Shown here piece by piece: positions 41,693-52,358 of a stretch of DNA of 64,000 nt. Every line of letters begins with the position of its first letter. Positions within the stretch are counted from its first letter, which is position 1. Origin of the DNA: Cytophagales bacterium (GTDB taxonomy: Bacteria > Bacteroidota > Bacteroidia > Cytophagales > Cyclobacteriaceae); NCBI GenBank assembly GCA_033344775.1, contig JAWPMT010000001.1:806001-870000 (forward strand), read 5' to 3'. A program made the translations under genes and the position numbers. The notes under the pieces are model-generated. The model saw only the letters and a list, made by a program, of their open reading frames with translations. It ran no database searches and was not told the origin of the DNA.

Positions 41693-43990
41693 TTACACGA
41701 TGAGTTTTTTGAAAACTGGATCGCGCAAAGTGCCATTATCGGTGATCATTGAGTACTCTACTTCACACTTCAAGATGGGTACCACCCATGTAGATTTACC
41801 CTCCTCATGTGCTTCCTCGGATACGGGTTTAGGCACTTCATTCAACCCATCAAGCAAGCCTCTCAGGTGTTTCAATAGTGCATCATCAAACCCGGAACCT
41901 ACTCTCCCCCGATAGATCAATTGCTCTTCATCCGCTTCTGCAATCTGTAAGGATCCGAAATACGACTCCCGCTCCCCCTCTCCGCGGGTATATCCAATGA
42001 TCACCAGATCTTTCGAAGCTTTCACTTTCACCTTTACCCAGGTATCTGATCTCCGATCCGGGTAATACTTACCCAGTGGTTCTTTGGACATGATCCCTTC
42101 TACACCCAGTTGTTTCGCCGCTTCAAATAAAGCTTCTCCATCTTCTACTACCTCCGAAATGCGGTAATGACTGTCCTTTTTGATGGAATCCTTCAGCCAA
42201 TCCCTTCTTCTAAGCAGCGGTTCCTGGGTCAACTGTTTGCCATCCATATAGAGACAATCAAACAAGTAACAATAAGCTGGATTTCTTCTACTGAGGGCAT
42301 CAAAATTCTTTTTTGAACTTAGCCTCCTAATCACCTTTTTGAAATCGGCTCGTCCGTGTGCATCAAGGCAAACGATCTCAGCATCAAATACGGCGTTGTT
42401 GACCCGGAAAGCTTCTTCAGGAATGCTTAGTTCAGGGAATTGATCCGTGATTACATTCATATTACGGCTTCGGATCGTTAATTCCCCTTCATTCAAAGTG
42501 ATGATCGCACGAATACCATCCCATTTTACCTCATGCAAATAATCACCTTTCGGAGGACGCTTCACAGAACCTGCAAGCATCGGTTTGACCGGCGATCCAA
42601 GTAAGTCTTTTTGCGGTTTATCTACACGTTCCAGCAACCACTCTTTCCCTTTCATCAAATGCATGCGATACTCCGCATTAAAGGTCCTACTACTCAACCT
42701 GAAATAGAAACCATTCTTCTTTTCCTTGGTGATTTCGTAAGTCCCGGATGCATAGACCCACATCATGCCTCCACCGTATTCCCCTTTTGGAATCTCCCCT
42801 TCAAAAGACAGGTATTTTAGCGGGTGATCTTCGGTTTGCACCGCCAGGCGTTTCACTCCAGGTTCGGGAGGCATCCCTCTGGGTATTGCCCAGGATTTTA
42901 AGGTCCCATCTTGCTCCAATCGCAAATCATAATGGAGATTCGTGGCGTGATGCCTTTGGATCACGAAACGATTGCCTGCACTTTCTTCTCCTACGATATC
43001 CGGCTCGGGAGTTTTATTGAAATCCCGTTTTTTCTCGTATTCCTGCAGTTGATCAGTGGTTTTCCTTTTATCATGCGGTGGATGATCTTTTTCCAATACA
43101 GCTCGCTTATCCGTATGGATCGGGATGGCCCACGCCCGGATTGATTCCCAGGCATCTCCCTCCTGCTCTACAAGTTGCGGGACAGAGGATATGTTCATCT
43201 CCGCCGTACTGGAAAGCCCTTCCAAATACTCCCATGTGATCGGCGCGCTGGCAGTTGCTCCGGCCTTCCCCCTCAAGCTATAAGCACTAACAATGGTCTG
43301 GGAAGGTCGGTTTCGGTAGATATCCACCAATACCCTGCCCTTGCGGGCCTCTTTTTTGAGGTGCAGGGTAGCTTGATTGTTTTTTTCCAGAAAGGACGAG
43401 GCCAGTGCTTTTGCAGCCTGAAAACATTCCTCAAACGTATAGCGAATCGCTATCGGAGTAACCAGATGAAGTCCTTTTCCACCCGTCGTTTTCACAAATA
43501 CATGATAACCATGCCGTTCCAAATGTTCCTTTAAATGAAAGGCCATGTCTTTGAGCTGCAGAAAATTGTACCCTTCTGGCGGATCCAGGTCATAAACAAT
43601 GTAGTCCGGAGCCTCGGTGTTATGACTGATGCAATGCATTTGATGTAACTCCAGACAAGCGAGATTGGACAACCAGACCAAGGTTGCCTCTTCATTGGCC
43701 ACCACATATTCCTTCTTCCGGTCCTTGCCTAACCGGACATAATCGATCCAGTCTGGGGTCCAGTCCGGGCGATTCTTTTGAAAGAACTGTTCACCTTCAA
43801 TACCATCAGGGTATCGAACCAGGGAAAGCGGGCGCCCTTTCAAATGGCGAAGGATCGTAGGGCCCAGGTTGAGGTAGTACTGGATGACTTCCGCTTTGAG
43901 TACCGCATCATCGGGATAAAGCACTTTATCCAGATTGGAAAGGTCCAGTTTCCTTTTCCCGACTTCAACATGTACTTTTTTCTTGGCCAT
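41693..43990 (-). CDS. ligD: Multidomain ATP-dependent DNA ligase D
   Basis: 765 residues in the order polymerase, phosphoesterase, ligase. Pol/primase domain about 10-290 with catalytic DLDPP (D134, D136) and D223 in VLVDIYRN. 3'-phosphoesterase about 338-450 with FVIQRHHATNLHYDLRLE. ATP-dependent ligase about 475-765 with the adenylated lysine K489 in EVKWDG and C-terminal RVGSGFDD. LigD with Ku carries out non-homologous end joining; no ku gene is in view. The order is that of mycobacterial LigD rather than Pseudomonas (PE-Lig-Pol). The ATG at 43990 sits one base from the stem of a terminator-like hairpin (43992-44034) that follows the giant gene upstream. Confidence 0.95.
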   Translation of the reverse strand: MAKKKVHVEVGKRKLDLSNLDKVLYPDDAVLKAEVIQYYLNLGPTILRHLKGRPLSLVRYPDGIEGEQFFQKNRPDWTPDWIDYVRLGKDRKKEYVVANEEATLVWLSNLACLELHQMHCISHNTEAPDYIVYDLDPPEGYNFLQLKDMAFHLKEHLERHGYHVFVKTTGGKGLHLVTPIAIRYTFEECFQAAKALASSFLEKNNQATLHLKKEARKGRVLVDIYRNRPSQTIVSAYSLRGKAGATASAPITWEYLEGLSSTAEMNISSVPQLVEQEGDAWESIRAWAIPIHTDKRAVLEKDHPPHDKRKTTDQLQEYEKKRDFNKTPEPDIVGEESAGNRFVIQRHHATNLHYDLRLEQDGTLKSWAIPRGMPPEPGVKRLAVQTEDHPLKYLSFEGEIPKGEYGGGMMWVYASGTYEITKEKKNGFYFRLSSRTFNAEYRMHLMKGKEWLLERVDKPQKDLLGSPVKPMLAGSVKRPPKGDYLHEVKWDGIRAIITLNEGELTIRSRNMNVITDQFPELSIPEEAFRVNNAVFDAEIVCLDAHGRADFKKVIRRLSSKKNFDALSRRNPAYCYLFDCLYMDGKQLTQEPLLRRRDWLKDSIKKDSHYRISEVVEDGEALFEAAKQLGVEGIMSKEPLGKYYPDRRSDTWVKVKVKASKDLVIIGYTRGEGERESYFGSLQIAEADEEQLIYRGRVGSGFDDALLKHLRGLLDGLNEVPKPVSEEAHEEGKSTWVVPILKCEVEYSMITDNGTLRDPVFKKLIV

Positions 43991-43991
43991 A

Positions 43992-44034
43992 AAAAATCCC
44001 GTACAGGCAAAATAAAGACTGCTACGGGATTTTT
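43992..44034 (-). terminator. Terminator of the giant gene, abutting the ligD start
   Basis: AAAAATCCCGTA (43992-44003) and TACGGGATTTTT (44023-44034) form a perfect 12-bp stem with a 19-base loop. On the minus strand the stem ends in a T run and the ligD ATG follows at once, so read-through would place the hairpin in the ligD leader. Confidence 0.85.
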
Positions 44035-44077
44035 AACAATTAATGACCTGAGCTTTTACTAAAAATTCTGCAAGACA

Positions 44078-47000
44078 TTAGAAAACATTTTCTCCCAAAA
44101 AATTATCCAACTCATTTTTCTTTGGCTCTGCACGACGAACATAGAGTTGGCCAGTTTTGCCATTGTTCTCCTCAATTTTATCGGACAAATCAGAAAAATA
44201 ACTTTGCCAAAACTCATGACCTTTAGGGAACGGATCTGGTGCAACATTTCTGTAAAACCAAGTGCTTGTTCGACCATCAATCGCAAGAATAAATACGGTC
44301 CAAATGTCCTTACCACCGATGTTCTTCTTCCTTACTCCAAACATTCGATTACCCGTTACGGGATGATACCCATCATTATTCGTGTATTCTCCGGGATTGA
44401 ATGGACCAGCACTAAACTGACCGGGAGTGTATATCGTGGTGAATATCCAGTAGTCCGTACCTAATTCACTTAAAACAACACTTCCGTCCTCTAGCGATCC
44501 AATCCATGAGTCTTTCAAAAGAATGCTAACCACTGCTCCTTCTGCATTGGCACTGTTCCAAACTGGACCATCGATATTATTATCCAAAGGTGTAAATACC
44601 TCCTTCTCTAAGATCACATTAAAACCCTTTCGAAAGGATTCGAAAATATTGTTTTCATCCAAACCGGTAGGCATTTCCAGAATATCCATCCAATAAAGGT
44701 CAATATTCACCGTATCTGAATACGTGTCTTCTTTGATTTTAGGAATGGCATCAGCTCCAAACCTTGCTTCCAGAGAAGCCGTCATATTCGTACCAGGCCG
44801 ATGTGTCAACAGTTTCTTGTAAGTCGCTTTTAGGTCCGGATCACCAGAGATAAACTCTTTCATCAAAGTCCAATCATCAACATCTAAATTGATCTCGGTA
44901 TCCTGAGAGTCACTAAGTCCATAACCACGTCCCGAGGTAAAGGTAATTTTGCCCAGGTCATCACTTGCTTCAAAACTTTCGAATTGTTCCGGGTGATCAG
45001 GAATCATTCCTTTAATGGACTCTGGATCTCTTTTGGGTAAATCCTGGCTATCTTTCATCAAAGAAGGGATCCTTGATTTGATGTTCTCCACATGCAATTC
45101 ATCCCCTTCCTTTTTGCTGATTTTACCATCATCAACAGCCTTATCGATCGCATCGGCAGTCTTTGCAGAATTCTTGATCGAACTAGCATGCATTGCAATT
45201 TCTTTGGCCATTTTAGCAAATTCCTTCGCAGCATCAATGCTCTTATCGAAAGCACCGCTGGAACCAGAAGAAGCAGCCTTTAAGGCTTCCAGTGCATTTT
45301 TCTGATTCTGATCTAGCCCAGTTATGTTGTTGAAAGCATCCGAAGCAGTCAATGCATCAATTGCTCCCGCAAAACCTTGAGGATTCGGGGCATCGGGAGC
45401 ATTTTGAATGTTTACAATTGGTGTGGCGAAATCCTTGGCCGTCAGGTCACTCGGCGCAGCACGACGTGAATCCGTACTGATTGGCTGAATAACTGTAGGT
45501 TCATTTCCACAAGGCACTTCCGTAAAGCGCCAGTGACGACTCTCATCAATCTTCTCACAACTGTTGCAATTACCCATAACAGCTTCTGCATAAACACCTC
45601 GGGTCGGCACACTGATCCGAAATGGTGGCATTGGAGAATCCGGTGTGTAGTGCTTCAACAAATCTATCTGCTTGGTCAACGTTACAGACACACTGCTGCT
45701 CTGGCTCTCACCTTCTTTGACCAGCTTGAATGACGGATCTATACGTACACCTGGAGCTACCGGCATCACAAGATTGTTCCCTACGATATCTACGAGTCGG
45801 TTTTCCACTACAGAAGCTACACTTCGTCCATCGGCATTAGGAGCAGTAAAACCATCCAGCATCATGTAGCGCTTGTTGCTATCAAGGGCTCGCCATACGC
45901 GCTGATGATAGTACTCCAGGTGATCATTGATGTGTTCGATCAATCGGTTGGCGGTTCGATATGCTTCCTTGATTGGGCTGAATCGCTCTTGCTTGTTCAG
46001 AGGCGTTGGAATATCGATTCCTTCTTCCGGTAGCTCCTGATGTCGCTTAAGGGTACTGAACAGCTGTTCGTTCAGTCGCTCACTTTGATAGTTCAGGAAT
46101 CCTCCGAAAAATACGATCTTCGAACCTGTCGGGAGGTCCATGGTATTGCTTATTCTTATATCACGGATCTGACGTCTGCTGATCGTATTGTCACCAGGAT
46201 ACATCCTAAGGATCAGTTTCATTTCATTTCCTGGGCGGTAACCTTTCATGCGCCGGATTTTCAATGACTTTTTCAGGCCTCTTCGGCCTCGGATCCGGTT
46301 GAACTTGGTCCGAACATTAGGTTCGACCTGCATCTCAAGATCCAGATTAAGAGGCTGCTCTGAAGAATCGTAAGCATCCACTTCAATTTGATCCAGCATG
46401 TTCACAATGACCTCCGGCAATATTTGAGCACTCCAGATCAAATCACGTTCCTGCGAAGATTTGTCCTCAAAAGCTGAAAGTACTTTTGACAGATTCCATT
46501 CGCCCAGAAACGGCAGCAATTCATCCCAATTCTCTGCTTTGAATACCGGCACTTTTTTAGTTATAGTACCTCCTGAAGCTCCTACTGCTGCAACAGGAAC
46601 TACTACTTCTACCATTTCATCTTCCGGGCGATTGATATTCACAGATAAAGTGATCTCACCGTAAACTTCCTGGATCAATTCGTCCGCAAGGATCTCATCG
46701 GGACCGGCATACTGATATTTGCGTTTGATATCTTCCAAAGCAACAATTCCATCTCTGAGACCGGCCGCCGGAAGAACACGGAACAATTCGTCTTTCCATC
46801 TCAGGATCTTCTCGGAAGTGAAAGGCGACATTTCCAGTGGAATGAATAAACACTCTTGTGCAGCCACTACTTTTTGCTCAACAGCAAGGTGCCTTAAAAC
46901 CTCAAAATACTGCACTGTCATGGAATGACAATGATTGTGATTGGCAATGACCTCCGTCTGCACATTAAGTGTCTCGTTTTGATCAAGCGTCTCCACTACG

Positions 47001-49135
47001 GTACTTCTCTGACTCCTTACTGAGCTTGCCGATTGCATGATCGAATCCTTAAGGCTGTTCATGCTATTCGCCGAAAGGTCACGGGCTGAATCCTGCCAGG
47101 CAGATGAACTCGAATTGGACTCATTGACTTGCTTTCCAAAGCCACCCGAGAGTCCTCCAGATACTCCTAACGACATGGACCCACTAGCATCCACAGGCAA
47201 TCCTGTTGCTCCTGCTGGTAATGATGCGGAAGCTGAGCTACCAAAAGAGCCACCGATGCCTCCACCAATACCTGAGGTCTTCGATTTGGAATAAAGTTCT
47301 GATTCTGACCCTCCCTTGATTTGTTCGGACAAACTGGTATTTATGATGTCCGTCACGTCTCTGTCTCGAGAAAGGTGCGAGCTCAAACGATCTTCTGCAG
47401 TCAAAGACTCGGTGCGTCCGGTGCTTTCCGATCGACCCCAATCAAAAATCGCAATCTGTTTCTTTTGACAAGGTGCCAGCGGCAAGCTGTACAACAAGTC
47501 CCCCATGGAATAGCCATCTGCACGCCAAATCTGTTTGAAATGTACAATGTGACCATGCGCAATCGACGTATTGTGGTAGAACGTGGGGGTATCGTCCCAA
47601 TCAATCGGATGTGCGCTATCCACGCCTACCCGGCCCTGCGAACCTTCTTCGAAAAACCTGGTCACAAAGTCCTCCATTTCCTCAGGATTCGCTGGCCTGC
47701 GTTGATGCTCACTCATGAATCGTTCGTTGATCCATTTGAGGAAATTTTTCAACTCAGGTTCAGTCTTGTGCGCCTTCTCGTAAATAAACAGAAACAACTC
47801 CTCCAATTTCGTCATCCAAAGCTCCACAGGGTTGTACAGTGGGTAGCTGTCAGGAACTGGCGTAAACATCAACTCACTGGTATCTATCAGTTCATACGGA
47901 CGATCGGTAAAGATCCAACAGGCACGATTTGCTGCCCAGGAGTTTTGAATGTAGAGATAAAAGGGCCTCAGATCAGGAGCTGTTGCTTTTTGCGTAGCTC
48001 CTGATGAGGCGGAATCCGAGGTATTCCCATCATTATTATCCGGAGCACTTTCCTGCCCTTCTGAACCTTTGACCATTTTGGCGGACTGGCCGGTTTCGTC
48101 GGGCATTTGATCCACCTGGATATCTCCGGCATCAATGACATTTGAGAAATTGGAACCTCCCGGAAGTCTGAGCAGCGGCGGCTTTCGATAAGGCACTTTC
48201 TTGAACTCAGGCTCCGTTGTTCTTACGATCTTCACATAAGAAAATTCTTCTAAGGCGCGATTGGGCTGTGTAAAATCAACACACCCTTTTCCGCGATGAC
48301 TTTTATAGGCACCAGACAATACCAGGTCCTCAGCATCTGGCATCTGAGCATCGTCGGGATCTCCATGACAGCCACAATCGTCTTCATCGTGCTCATTTAT
48401 GGAGATCACATCATCACCATCCAGCACGATCACCTGGTTGGGATCTAACTGGTCAGCATTTCCTGTATCCGGTTGTAGTAAAAACTGCTTCCCATCAACA
48501 CCTGCAATCATCAGAAACCCTTTCCATAGCATACCGCCAGGGGCATCAAAAGAGAAGTAGCCGGCTGAATCGGATTTGACCATTTCATGAACCGGGATAT
48601 CCAGTATCGGTAGGTTTTCATCTGTTGACTTGAGGTGTAGGTGGACAAAAATGCTTGTCTGTGCTATAGGCTCACCGTTCTCAAAATTGATGAGACGCCC
48701 ACTGATCTTATAAGGTGCTACCTGATCATCTGAAACAATGACTATGACCTGTTGTGGGTCCACCAGAATTTCAAGTGGTACACTATTTTCACCACCACCT
48801 TTAGTCTTTGTAGTGGAAGTTTTAGGATCAGGACTTATGGTCGAACTCCCCGTATCCACTATTGTTTTCAATTCCTGATACTCATAATCTCTTCTATAAA
48901 TCTCACTGGAAGGACCTCTTACAGCAATCCTGACCAGGCCCAGGATGTCTTCTGGTTCATCGATCAGGAAATTGAAAGTCCCTGCTTCGGGGAGCGTGAT
49001 AGTGACCTGTTCCGGAATACTGACCAGGTCATTGGACTCCCCCTTCTTACGATAAGAGACCGATAGTGTGTGATTTTCATAATTGGCTTCCACACTGGCG
49101 TTGAGTGGTTTCACCAAGCCATTACATGATTTCAT
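44078..49135 (-). CDS. Giant 1685-residue protein of unknown function
   Basis: No signal peptide and no membrane helix. Visible parts: an N-terminal strand domain (1-95); a transthyretin-like/carboxypeptidase-regulatory domain (about 142-215, YKISGRLINFENGEPIAQTS, DSAGYFSFDAPGG); an acidic Cys cluster HDEDDCGCHGDPDD (249-262); a region with IAIFDWGRSESTGRTESL (560-578); a Gly/Ser-rich tract (620-680); a His-rich motif NHNHCHS (732-738) in a conserved-looking QYFEVLRHL context; a basic segment RGRRGLKKSLKIRR; an Ala/Lys-rich helical stretch near 1290-1370; and a C-terminal strand-rich domain of about 250 residues. I do not recognise a named family. Divergent from a propeller sensor kinase; followed by a terminator and ligD. 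Confidence 0.85.
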   Translation of the reverse strand: MKSCNGLVKPLNASVEANYENHTLSVSYRKKGESNDLVSIPEQVTITLPEAGTFNFLIDEPEDILGLVRIAVRGPSSEIYRRDYEYQELKTIVDTGSSTISPDPKTSTTKTKGGGENSVPLEILVDPQQVIVIVSDDQVAPYKISGRLINFENGEPIAQTSIFVHLHLKSTDENLPILDIPVHEMVKSDSAGYFSFDAPGGMLWKGFLMIAGVDGKQFLLQPDTGNADQLDPNQVIVLDGDDVISINEHDEDDCGCHGDPDDAQMPDAEDLVLSGAYKSHRGKGCVDFTQPNRALEEFSYVKIVRTTEPEFKKVPYRKPPLLRLPGGSNFSNVIDAGDIQVDQMPDETGQSAKMVKGSEGQESAPDNNDGNTSDSASSGATQKATAPDLRPFYLYIQNSWAANRACWIFTDRPYELIDTSELMFTPVPDSYPLYNPVELWMTKLEELFLFIYEKAHKTEPELKNFLKWINERFMSEHQRRPANPEEMEDFVTRFFEEGSQGRVGVDSAHPIDWDDTPTFYHNTSIAHGHIVHFKQIWRADGYSMGDLLYSLPLAPCQKKQIAIFDWGRSESTGRTESLTAEDRLSSHLSRDRDVTDIINTSLSEQIKGGSESELYSKSKTSGIGGGIGGSFGSSASASLPAGATGLPVDASGSMSLGVSGGLSGGFGKQVNESNSSSSAWQDSARDLSANSMNSLKDSIMQSASSVRSQRSTVVETLDQNETLNVQTEVIANHNHCHSMTVQYFEVLRHLAVEQKVVAAQECLFIPLEMSPFTSEKILRWKDELFRVLPAAGLRDGIVALEDIKRKYQYAGPDEILADELIQEVYGEITLSVNINRPEDEMVEVVVPVAAVGASGGTITKKVPVFKAENWDELLPFLGEWNLSKVLSAFEDKSSQERDLIWSAQILPEVIVNMLDQIEVDAYDSSEQPLNLDLEMQVEPNVRTKFNRIRGRRGLKKSLKIRRMKGYRPGNEMKLILRMYPGDNTISRRQIRDIRISNTMDLPTGSKIVFFGGFLNYQSERLNEQLFSTLKRHQELPEEGIDIPTPLNKQERFSPIKEAYRTANRLIEHINDHLEYYHQRVWRALDSNKRYMMLDGFTAPNADGRSVASVVENRLVDIVGNNLVMPVAPGVRIDPSFKLVKEGESQSSSVSVTLTKQIDLLKHYTPDSPMPPFRISVPTRGVYAEAVMGNCNSCEKIDESRHWRFTEVPCGNEPTVIQPISTDSRRAAPSDLTAKDFATPIVNIQNAPDAPNPQGFAGAIDALTASDAFNNITGLDQNQKNALEALKAASSGSSGAFDKSIDAAKEFAKMAKEIAMHASSIKNSAKTADAIDKAVDDGKISKKEGDELHVENIKSRIPSLMKDSQDLPKRDPESIKGMIPDHPEQFESFEASDDLGKITFTSGRGYGLSDSQDTEINLDVDDWTLMKEFISGDPDLKATYKKLLTHRPGTNMTASLEARFGADAIPKIKEDTYSDTVNIDLYWMDILEMPTGLDENNIFESFRKGFNVILEKEVFTPLDNNIDGPVWNSANAEGAVVSILLKDSWIGSLEDGSVVLSELGTDYWIFTTIYTPGQFSAGPFNPGEYTNNDGYHPVTGNRMFGVRKKNIGGKDIWTVFILAIDGRTSTWFYRNVAPDPFPKGHEFWQSYFSDLSDKIEENNGKTGQLYVRRAEPKKNELDNFLGENVF

Positions 49136-49336
49136 ACTATGTTTTTAATTGACGGAATAATTTCTCAGCTATCAACTGAAGAGTGAGATGCGATGATTTA
49201 TGGGTATGAAATTAGAAGCCGGAAGCGACCATCATCTCAAACAAATGATATCTGCCCAAAAGGATTTATCAAGTGTAACTCTTACCGTGAAATCCGTTGC
49301 GTTGTTCCATTATTTGATTTTGACAGGACAAAACCG

Positions 49337-52300
49337 ATGAAAAATCCAATCTATCTTTATTGTAAGAATATGATCAACCTGTGGAAACTTGTCCTTTTCA
49401 ATCTCTTCTTATTCCTGTTTCTATCAGTAATTGAAACGCACGCTCAACAATTATATGCTCAGAAATTAGGCATCGCCAAGGGTTTGGAATCCAATAACGT
49501 CTATTGCGTATTTCAGGATAAGGAAGGCTTTTTTTGGTTTGGAACAGACATGGGCGTGAGTCGTTTCAATGGCTATGAATTCCAAAACTTCAATTACGAA
49601 GACGGACTAACGGCCAATGAGGTGTTCAATATTTATCAAGATCGCCAGGGTCGACTTTGGTTTCTTTCCTTCAATGGTGAATTCTGTTATTACAAAGACG
49701 GTGAATTTTATAATTCCAATAATGAGCCTTCACTGAAGGAGCTTCATTCTAAAGATTTCCACACCTTCATGTTTGAATCCAGAGATTCTACTTTGTATGT
49801 GGGAACCTATGGCGGAGGAGTCTTTTTGCTCAAAGGGGAGAAAATCAAAGAAATCCCTGTGATCACTAATAGCTATGCTGCATGGCAAGACCAAAACACG
49901 GTTTCTTTATTCACCTCGTCGGGTATTGCCCATTTGAACGAGGACAAAATCGATACGATTGGTGGCCTTGCTTTGAGTAAACATTACCCAAGGGTACTAA
50001 AGCACAAAGACATTTTGCTCATGGGCTACGGTAACACAATCTACGAGATTCAGGAAAACGAAATGGTACCAAAAGTACAATTAGAGAAAGACCAAATCAT
50101 AACCTGGATAGGTTTGACAAAAGAAGACAATTATTATGTAGGCACAAGAAAAGGGTTATTGGAATTGTCCGCTACCGATTGGTCAGCGCTAAGTCCCGTC
50201 TATTTGCCCTCTTCGATGGTTTCTCATACGCTAATTGATCAAGAAGGTAGTTTGTGGGTCACGACACTCGGAGAAGGGATCTACCTCTCCCCTTCACCAA
50301 AACTAAAAGTCTTGTCCAAAGCAGATGGCTTGCCGGTAGATCAGGTGACGAGTCTGATGAAAGGCAAGGGCCACTCTTTATTGATAGGCATGAAAAATGG
50401 ATATTATGCCCAGATGAAACAAGGTCAAACCAAAATAGCTCGTTTCGAGGATCATGGTAATCAACAAGTAACTACCTTGAGATGGTTATCACCGGACCGA
50501 TTGGCGATTCCTAACAAGTCTAATGTACTGATCATAGAAGATGAGCAAGATTCCTACCTGAACATGTTTGCCAATGACATCTATTGTACGGGAGATGAGA
50601 TTTTTCTTGCTGGCAAAATGCTCACTCGATTTGACATTGAAACCTTCAACGGGCTCCTTTCAAGGCACCCGAAAAAACAAGAAGGACTCTATACCGAGAC
50701 ACACAAAGCGGTGGTTAAAGGTGTGGTGTTAGAACTGACCACCAACAAGATTGCCCCTGGGCCTGGGAAAGACCTCTATTTTGGAACGATTAAAGGGCTC
50801 TATAAAATGATTGATGACCAAATCCAACAAGTTAGAGATGATCATCTGCTGCGAAACACACAGATCAATGATGTCTTCTACGACAATAAAACAGATCTTT
50901 TATTCGTGGCTAGCAATCACTACGGTTTGATCTTGCTAAAGACCGATGAGGTAGTAGCCGTGATCGGTGAAGAGAATGGCCTGTCCAGCAACAATTGTCA
51001 ATCCTTGTACATGGATGAAGACGGGAACCTATGGATCGGCACCACCGAAAGCATTGACCTACTCCGACTGAATACCCCCCAAGACTATGATTTGGTCAAC
51101 CTTGGGCATCAATTGGGTATGAATGCTACGATCATTACAGACATAGAGAAAATTGATTCCACCTTGTACATGGCCACAGAACAAGGCCTCATCACATATG
51201 ACTTAAATGAGCAAACATCAATCCTCACAGCGCCGGATATACGTCTAATATCCATCGAGGTGAATGCGCAACCCACTCCAGTAGATCCCGAAAAAATACT
51301 CACACTCAACTATCAGGACAACTCCATAAGTTTTCATTTTCTGGGTCTTTCTTCAAAAAACCTGGGAAACCTGAGTTATCATTATCAGCTAGAAGGCTCT
51401 GAAGATAGCTGGTCTATCACCAAAGACAGACAGGTTACATATGCCGCTTTGAAACCAGGCCAATATGGGCTCAAACTTAGGACAGTAACTCCCAATAATC
51501 AGGTGGGCTCAGCTTTACATATTCCTTTTATCATCCGACCGCCATTCTGGAACACCCTGTGGTTTAAGTTTTCGGCACTCTTGTTTCTTATTCTGCTTGG
51601 TTCAGGGATCTGGTGGTATCGCATCAACCAGCTGAAACAACAATACGATATGGAAAGGCAGTTGGTAACCGCAGAAGTAGAAAAATTAGAATTGGAAAAG
51701 TCTTACCTAATCGCAGAACAAAAATCCGGATTGATGCAAATGAATCCACACTTTTTATTCAACTCCCTGAACGCCATCAAAGGTTATTATGCTCAAAATC
51801 AATTTCAGGAGGCCAATCGATTCATTTCTAAGTTCGCCAGACTGCTTCGACGAATACTGGAATGCAATACAGCACTCATCCCTCTTCGTCGGGAAATCGA
51901 GATCATCAACCTCTACTTAGAATTAATGCGTAAGCGATACGATGACATCTTCCAGTTTAGCATCTTACTTCCTCAGGATGACCCTCAGCTTGAAGACTTA
52001 CAGATCCCACCAATGGTCATTCAGCCACTGGTAGAAAATGCGGTCATTCATGGCATAGCCCCTAAAGGTCAGGGGAAACTCGAAATCAAGTTTTGCACAG
52101 AAACCGGATCTTTGATCTGCACTATACAGGACGATGGTGTAGGATTTGATCAAGGAATCAAATCAACACATCAGTCCGTAGGGCTTGACAACATTAAAGA
52201 ACGGCTAGACCTGATGGCCCGTCAATATGAAGAACCATGTGAAATCCAAATCATATCCAATCAGACCAAAGCAGGTGAGCAAGGGACTTGTGTCCGGTTA

Positions 52301-52342
52301 AGGCTCCCATTGAGGTATAAAACTGTGGAAGTATTAACTTAA
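49337..52342 (+). CDS. Propeller-type (Reg_prop/Y_Y_Y) sensor histidine kinase of LytS type
   Basis: About 1001 residues from ATG 49337. The frame opens at 49193, and ATG 49370 (MINLWKLVLFNLFLFLFLS) is an equally good start because it begins the signal peptide, which is cut near ETHAQQ. A periplasmic part of about 720 residues holds two-component propeller repeats (GFFWFGTDMGVSRFNG, GRLWFLSFNG, GSLWVTTLGEGIYL, GNLWIGTTESIDLL) and a Y_Y_Y domain (YHYQLEGSEDSW). One membrane helix (FSALLFLILLGSGIWWY) leads to the kinase: PHFLFNSLNAIKGY, VIQPLVENAVIHG and GVGFDQG. It autophosphorylates and passes phosphate to the LytTR regulator 16 bases downstream. Confidence 0.93.
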   Translation: MKNPIYLYCKNMINLWKLVLFNLFLFLFLSVIETHAQQLYAQKLGIAKGLESNNVYCVFQDKEGFFWFGTDMGVSRFNGYEFQNFNYEDGLTANEVFNIYQDRQGRLWFLSFNGEFCYYKDGEFYNSNNEPSLKELHSKDFHTFMFESRDSTLYVGTYGGGVFLLKGEKIKEIPVITNSYAAWQDQNTVSLFTSSGIAHLNEDKIDTIGGLALSKHYPRVLKHKDILLMGYGNTIYEIQENEMVPKVQLEKDQIITWIGLTKEDNYYVGTRKGLLELSATDWSALSPVYLPSSMVSHTLIDQEGSLWVTTLGEGIYLSPSPKLKVLSKADGLPVDQVTSLMKGKGHSLLIGMKNGYYAQMKQGQTKIARFEDHGNQQVTTLRWLSPDRLAIPNKSNVLIIEDEQDSYLNMFANDIYCTGDEIFLAGKMLTRFDIETFNGLLSRHPKKQEGLYTETHKAVVKGVVLELTTNKIAPGPGKDLYFGTIKGLYKMIDDQIQQVRDDHLLRNTQINDVFYDNKTDLLFVASNHYGLILLKTDEVVAVIGEENGLSSNNCQSLYMDEDGNLWIGTTESIDLLRLNTPQDYDLVNLGHQLGMNATIITDIEKIDSTLYMATEQGLITYDLNEQTSILTAPDIRLISIEVNAQPTPVDPEKILTLNYQDNSISFHFLGLSSKNLGNLSYHYQLEGSEDSWSITKDRQVTYAALKPGQYGLKLRTVTPNNQVGSALHIPFIIRPPFWNTLWFKFSALLFLILLGSGIWWYRINQLKQQYDMERQLVTAEVEKLELEKSYLIAEQKSGLMQMNPHFLFNSLNAIKGYYAQNQFQEANRFISKFARLLRRILECNTALIPLRREIEIINLYLELMRKRYDDIFQFSILLPQDDPQLEDLQIPPMVIQPLVENAVIHGIAPKGQGKLEIKFCTETGSLICTIQDDGVGFDQGIKSTHQSVGLDNIKERLDLMARQYEEPCEIQIISNQTKAGEQGTCVRLRLPLRYKTVEVLT

Positions 52343-52358
52343 ACCTTCGATGTAACCT

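Noticed and set aside
47321-48004. 227-codon plus-strand open frame inside the giant gene
   Set aside because: Antisense shadow; no signal, no motif and composition unlike neighbouring proteins.
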